A program made the position numbers and the translations under genes. A stretch of DNA of 35,703 bases from Saksenaea vasiformis B4078. Its lineage: Eukaryota > Mucoromycota > Mucoromycetes > Mucorales > Saksenaeaceae. The stretch covers positions 1 to 35,703 of the forward strand of contig JNDT01001751.1 of the NCBI GenBank assembly GCA_000697055.1, written 5' to 3'. Each line of letters starts with the position of its first letter. The stretch's first letter is position 1. A model generated the notes under the pieces. The model was given only the letters and a program-made list of their open reading frames with translations. It was not told the origin of the DNA and did not search any database. Below, piece after piece: positions 32,101 through 35,703 of the stretch.

Positions 32101-32506
32101 TTGTACTGGTGCTCGGACCTTTGTACATTGATTTCTAACTCGTCACAGTGGTTTGATACTTGCGTTCGCAGATGCTGTAGCTTATCCAGAACGTTTTCAA
32201 AGGTCCTAATGAATAACCTTGGGTCAAAGGCAGCTAATCAACACATAATTTCAGTTGTTGCACTGGCATAAGTCCGCAACGACAAACCTTGCCCGCTGTA
32301 ATCCCTCATCTGATCGATAACATGTGTTGAGATGCGTTCCACAAAGTCTGTAGTTGATACATCTTTCTAAGAATGAAGTCGATCAATCGCACTGCTTTTT
32401 GACGTAATAAGTGTCTTGCCTTGAAGGTCTCTATTGATAGCAGGTTCTCGACCTCTGGATCGAGGTCAAAAAGCCCGGGTGTGCGCATCCGTGGTGAGGC
32501 CGTCAT
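29135..32506 (-). CDS. SEC10: Exocyst complex component Sec10, about fifteen exons
   Basis: Sec10 is a subunit of the eight-part exocyst, which tethers secretory vesicles to the plasma membrane at sites of polarised growth such as hyphal tips. The start is MTASPRMRTPGLFDL. The N-terminal block has DPEVENLLSIETFK joined to KDVSTTDFVERIS. Next come FDPRLFIRTFENVLDKL, a coiled coil (DELEINVQRSEHQYKK), and the family signature VGKTAIRIGEQLETIDKQR with RASESHDIIEYFMEF. Later exons give NAVAKEVDTDLQ, HCAKVLFEFNGG, SNRDLSDPNVLPPEVD, NHIEMLLSRAERYSPL, RYLTREEGAINQLF, FDRYANGMASNLVMVDSNG, KATTEIMQLMQQHFQT, LLEHFKKFYVTPTGGLLVTKD and a C-terminus with YQEVIKMF and GNIFLVKPEIL. Exons worked out at the 5' end are 32506-32420, 32366-32288, 32233-32067 and 32010-31798. 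Intron 1 is GC-AG (GCAAGA ... CTTAG), needed to keep the frame. The Ser/Thr/Pro-rich insert (30660-30590) before FDRYANG may be phosphoregulated. Confidence 0.93.
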
Positions 32507-33335
32507 TATTCTTCGTTCCCGACGAAAAAGGAAAAGGAAAGAATGGCAATTGCCGAACAAGAAAAAAAAAGTAAAAGAAAAAGAAAAGAGAGAAGATGTT
32601 ACACAGAGAAGCGAGGCAGAACAGATCCCTAACCCTACGTTATGCTGCACGTGTAAGAAAGATGAATTGACTTGTGGTCGGCTATTTCTTTAATGCAAGT
32701 CTTCAACCACAAGTTTTAATCTGCTGAGAATCGCTTTAAGTTTCGAGTCGCGTCATCTCCGAACACGTTAACCCAATGGTGCTTAATAGCTTGAGCGTAT
32801 GTGTGGAACTGATTCTGTCGGAGCTTATTGCATACTGTTCAACACAGCTCCAAAGACAAATTACTTTTTCGCGCATTCCACGCCCAAGATCCCATGCTTT
32901 TACAGCAGAGTAACACGGATTGCCAGGCACTAAGTCGTGATGACATCTCTCAAAAGAAAAGTAAATGATAAAAAAGTGCGATGATATTAGCATTCCAATT
33001 ATGGTGCTCAGTTCTCGATTTGTTCTTATTCCGAAGGGCAATCTTTAAGCGCCGTGTTAATCAATGTTCTTTCTTGAAGTCACGGATTGGCAAAAGTACT
33101 ATAATTCGCTCTCTCAAAAAATGGCCTGCAGAATCATAGCGACACGTATTTCTGCAAACGGGGTCACTTCCTGGGGGTGAAGTTTGTTATACGCTTTGCT
33201 CGCAGTTTTTTGGGTGTCTCTAATACAGGTTGTGCTTTATCTGGTTCTGATGATCATGATACATTTACTTCCCAAAATTACATGTTGCAAAATCTATTTG
33301 ACCTTATTTACGTTTTTCTACCGGCAAAGCCGTAT
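32507..33335. other. Spacer between Sec10 and the rhomboid gene
   Basis: Upstream region of Sec10 and downstream region of the rhomboid gene, both on the minus strand. A purine-rich stretch at 32520-32600 lies just before the Sec10 start. A minus-strand frame at 33041-32736 reads SFERCHHDLVPGNPCYS and GRGMREKVICLWSC in its second half, with three cysteines, but has no good start and no recognised domain. Left as unassigned. Confidence 0.35.
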
Positions 33336-34564
33336 CTACGAATAATTGTAACGGATCTCGTGAACCTTTCCCAACAATGGGTTCCACAAGTGTTGTTCAC
33401 CGTATTTCATATAAGTCAGGCCTATTCCAGCACCAGCTAGATGAGCCTAGTTTTTGGAAAAGGAGAGAGTCAGATCTAACGATCATTCAATAACAATAGC
33501 TTACGTAATGATCAAATGCTCGCCAGCGAAGCAGTATACCCGCCAAATCCAATCCCATTAATGCCGGTAGAGCATATCTAAATAGGATTAGTTGCCTTTG
33601 CCGTTCATACACATAAATCTTACCCAAGCTTAATTGGTACGAACGGAATAAATAGACAATAGATGCTTGCTTCAGGATTCACTATCGCTGTGGATGATAG
33701 TACACCGTATACAGCGCCACTTGCACCAAGGCTTGGAAGCAGTGGACGGAATCGACGTGTTGCTATACCGAGAACATGACTAACGACATTTGCGCCGATA
33801 CCAGTGGACAGATATAACGCCAGGAACTGTTCACGGCCAAGATGCTCGTGAAGGACAAGACCAAAGGAATATAGACCAACCATATTGCAGGTCAAATGAA
33901 AGAAATCGCGGTGAGAAAAGCAACTCATCAACAGAGTGATAGATGGGCTTCCGGCTGGATGGTGCAAGAAGTATCGATTCATGAAATGTCCCAAACGACG
34001 CACTTGCCATAATCCAAATATCAGTACATTTATGCCAACAAGGGCTGTTAATGTCTGCTCGCTTTCCTTCATTGAAACAAATTTGTCCGTAATCATCCAG
34101 CAAGCTCGTTTGAGATCAAGTGGTATCGTCATTGCATCCAGAGCTCGTTCCAACCGCTGCATGATATCCTGCTGTTTTTCCACAATCATAGCTGCTTTTT
34201 CTCGCCATAACTCCTTCATACCCGGCTTTGCTTGGCTTGTCCACCAACTTCGTTTACGATACTTTTCGAGACGTTGCCATAATGACGTCTGGTTGCGATC
34301 GTACACAACAGCAGCGTAAACGAAAATGGCACCACATGCTGTCAAACCAAACACTGATGGGCCCACGTAGCGAAGTCTATGAGCAGGATATACATATTGT
34401 TCTGTCATGCTCGGCGCGATAGGTGCTTGTGGTTGTGATGCAATTGGTATACCATTGTGCGATCTCGGCGTGCAGCGCGACTTGGAAAAGGAAAGCCAAC
34501 GTGCTGTAATAAATGACCTTGGCGGGATCCTGCTAGCCAAAGACTTCCTGAAAAGATGATGCAT
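33336..34564 (-). CDS. PCP1: Mitochondrial rhomboid protease (PARL/Pcp1 type), three exons
   Basis: Exons 34564-33624, 33577-33505 and 33446-33336 give 374 residues. Rhomboids are intramembrane serine proteases. The mitochondrial branch sits in the inner membrane and processes imported proteins such as the fusion GTPase Mgm1/OPA1. The N-terminus (MHHLFRKSLASRIPPRSFITARWL) is rich in Arg and hydroxyl residues with no acids, like a mitochondrial targeting peptide. One membrane segment (about 67-87) precedes the rhomboid core. In the core, FFHLTCNMVGLY carries the HxxxN motif (His223, Asn227), GASGAVYG holds the nucleophile Ser282, and DHYAHLAGAGIG across the exon 2/3 junction carries the catalytic His340. 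The extra N-terminal helix before the six-helix core is typical of PARL-type members. Splice sites are canonical and conserved motifs run across both junctions. Symbol by family (also RBD1). Confidence 0.92.
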
Positions 34565-34760
34565 GTAGATCTATAAAAGAGGAATTGCCTTCGGACGCCC
34601 ATGACAAAGTCACGGAAAATTCCATCATCAGGTGCTTTTGCCCACTGTAAGTCATAGGAACCCTTATGGTGCACTACGTACGCAAAGAGGTCAGCCATAT
34701 ACTCGACGCTTGAGAAATATAGCCTTATTCGGCGAAGCATACTGTTTATTGAATTATCTT
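34565..34760. other. Short intergenic stretch with an unassigned open frame
   Basis: Between the small gene and the rhomboid start. A minus-strand frame starting at 34740 (MLRRIRLYF, EYMADLFAYVVHH, SYDLQWAKAPDDGIFRDF) reads surprisingly like protein, then overlaps the rhomboid 5' end out of frame. AATAAAC on the minus strand at about 34749 fits a polyadenylation signal for the small gene. Confidence 0.3.
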
Positions 34761-35239
34761 TTACGCTACACTAAATAAATCTTGCGCCTCTGAAGAGACA
34801 AGTTTGCGCTAAAGAAGAACCGAATATGCGGCCATTAGTACATCAATGTTTCGTCTGAAGATTAATCAACTTACATGAACTTGGCTTTCAGCGGACGCAA
34901 AATTTATTCCGGCAGCATAAAAAATAATTCATGGTTAGTAAATGAAAGATGCTTTGATATCTTTTCACTTACCCCCCAAAGGGGTAATTCCGCCCATTGA
35001 CGGAAGCCAAAGCCCCCGCACCTGAAGCGGTGGGGGCAGCGAGAGTTTGGGGGTGACCCGATGGCTTAGGAGCGGCCATTGTAGACAGCGTGCAGAGGAC
35101 TTGAAGCGATACATCGTCTGGCAATCTGTTGCGGGAGATGAGCGATACTGAGTGTGTGTGTGTGTGTGACAACGTTTACGTACTTCGAGTGTGGGCATAA
35201 AGCACCAACACGGCCAAGACGGTTCGGGACAGCGGTCAT
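34761..35239 (-). CDS. Small Ala/Pro-rich protein, five exons including a 10-nt microexon, hypothetical
   Basis: A frame-consistent model is 35239-35184, 35125-34973, 34884-34875 and 34808-34761, preceded by a non-coding leader exon ending at 35306. The leader intron is 35305-35245. It encodes 88 residues: MTAVPNRLGRVGALCPHS, then LPDDVSLQVLCTLSTMAAP, then HPQTLAAPTASGAGALASV, NGRNYPFGG, QVHRKL and SSEAQDLFSVA. The four introns are 58-88 nt with GTACGG, GTACGT, GTAAGT and GTAAGT donors, normal for this locus. Translation could instead start at MAAPKPSG, giving 54 residues. If the microexon is skipped, a 164-nt intron gives a different short C-terminus (GANLSLQRRKI). No known domain, signal peptide or membrane helix is seen. 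Decayed relatives of its 5' half at 22316-22690 and 27060-27290 show it belongs to a duplicated family. Confidence 0.5.
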
Positions 35240-35305
35240 GCAGCCTAAACGGCATACAAAAAAATGAGTGATCCTGGATATGTAATAAAAAGTTGACATC
35301 CGTAC

Positions 35306-35380
35306 CGGGGATGTTTGTACCAACAGAGCCAGAGAAGAAGAAGAAAAAAAGGAAAAAGAAGTGCTCGCTTTAAATATGCA
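35306..35380 (-). promoter_or_regulatory. TATTTAAA box and leader exon of the small gene
   Basis: The minus strand has TATTTAAA at 35376-35369, then a pyrimidine-rich leader with CTCTGGCTCTGTT and CCCCG|GTACGG, the leader intron donor. The same order and similar spacing (59-71 nt from box to donor) recur at 22658-22599 and 27251-27191. Conservation in diverged copies supports a core promoter with a spliced leader. Confidence 0.55.
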
Positions 35381-35403
35381 TCACTTTCCGTTGTCTGAGA
35401 CAT

Positions 35404-35677
35404 CTTTTTGTGTGAGATAAAAGGAACCTATCTTCAACACACTTTTTGCATGAGACGACGGAATCCTGTTTCTGAGACACCATTTTTATGAGTCAAAAGA
35501 ACCCGATCACTGATTCACCCCTTTGCATGACACGATGGTACCCTATCACCGACACGCCTTTTGTGTGAGATAAAGAACACCGTACTTTTCACACACTCTT
35601 TGCATGAAATAAAAAAATTCGATCACTGATTGACCGTTTGCACGAGACGATGGTATCCTATCTCGAACACCAGATAT
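35404..35677. repeat. Minisatellite: seven 38-39 bp units next to the small gene's promoter
   Basis: The recurring anchor (TTTG followed by TGTGAGA, CATGAGA or a variant) occurs at 35410, 35448, 35487, 35525, 35563, 35602 and 35640, with spacings of 38, 39, 38, 38, 39 and 38. Each unit runs roughly TTTTGCATGAGACGATGG, then TATCCTATC, then CTGACACACC. Units 1 and 5 share the TGTGTGAGATAAA variant, hinting at a higher-order period of four units. On the minus strand the array starts about 30 bp upstream of the TATTTAAA box. The array fades near 35680, close to the window edge. Confidence 0.8.
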
Positions 35678-35703
35678 CGAGCCCTATCTTTATCACGTCA
35701 TTT

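Noticed and set aside
32736..33041. Minus-strand 101-codon frame with three cysteines
   Set aside because: Only its second half looks protein-like, it lacks a good ATG, and no family was recognised; noted in the spacer entry but not called a gene.
1..35703. tRNA, rRNA or CRISPR arrays
   Set aside because: No tRNA-like A/B boxes with a paired cloverleaf, no rRNA-like stretches and no spaced identical repeats were seen; the 38-39 bp array at 35404 is a contiguous tandem repeat without spacers.

Overview
The window looks like nuclear DNA of a filamentous fungus, most likely an early-diverging one (Mucoromycota, Mucorales-like). This is inferred from AT-rich intergenic DNA, many short introns (about 45-90 nt) with GTAAGT-type donors and CTAAC/CTGAC branch sites, fungal-type genes (a CAS1-like O-acetyltransferase, exocyst Sec10, a mitochondrial rhomboid, a CK2 catalytic subunit) and a transposon load that includes a PIF/Harbinger transposase with a chromodomain. 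No species name can be given from sequence alone.

Layout. Positions 1-9300 are a transposon and repeat island. It holds two diverged direct copies of one repeat (8-371 and 9084-9265), a broken Harbinger transposase plus chromodomain (1441-2981, minus) and a small acidic ORF with Met-Asp-Trp motifs (3836-4267). It ends in a nested structure (4469-8575): a 270-bp direct repeat flanks three copies of a long TATA-bearing unit, two reversed and one forward, with a hAT transposase remnant between the first two. Positions 9300-12000 carry only decayed coding-like scraps.

Positions 12040-25972 are ordinary genic DNA with long spacers: a coiled-coil/PB1 protein (12040-13305, minus), a casein kinase II alpha subunit in eight exons (17180-18606, plus), an unrecognised small protein (19470-19947, plus), and a CAS1/CASD1-type polysaccharide O-acetyltransferase in three exons (23410-25972, minus).

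Positions 26000-29100 are a second gene-poor stretch with decayed repeats. Positions 29135-35239 hold three minus-strand genes: Sec10 (29135-32506), a PARL/Pcp1-type rhomboid protease (33336-34564) and a small five-exon gene (34761-35239). The 5' part of that small gene (TATTTAA box, leader, first intron, start region) occurs again as decayed copies at about 22316-22690 and 27060-27290, all on the same strand. Seven 38-39 bp tandem units lie immediately upstream of its promoter.

The host genes are housekeeping functions (signalling kinase, exocytosis, glycan acetylation, mitochondrial proteolysis) and do not form an evident operon-like pathway. The least conventional items are the dispersed small-gene copies with the regular minisatellite promoter, the repeat unit carrying a conserved intron, and the Harbinger/chromodomain fusion. 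Exon coordinates were worked out by hand from splice signals and reading frame, not from transcripts.
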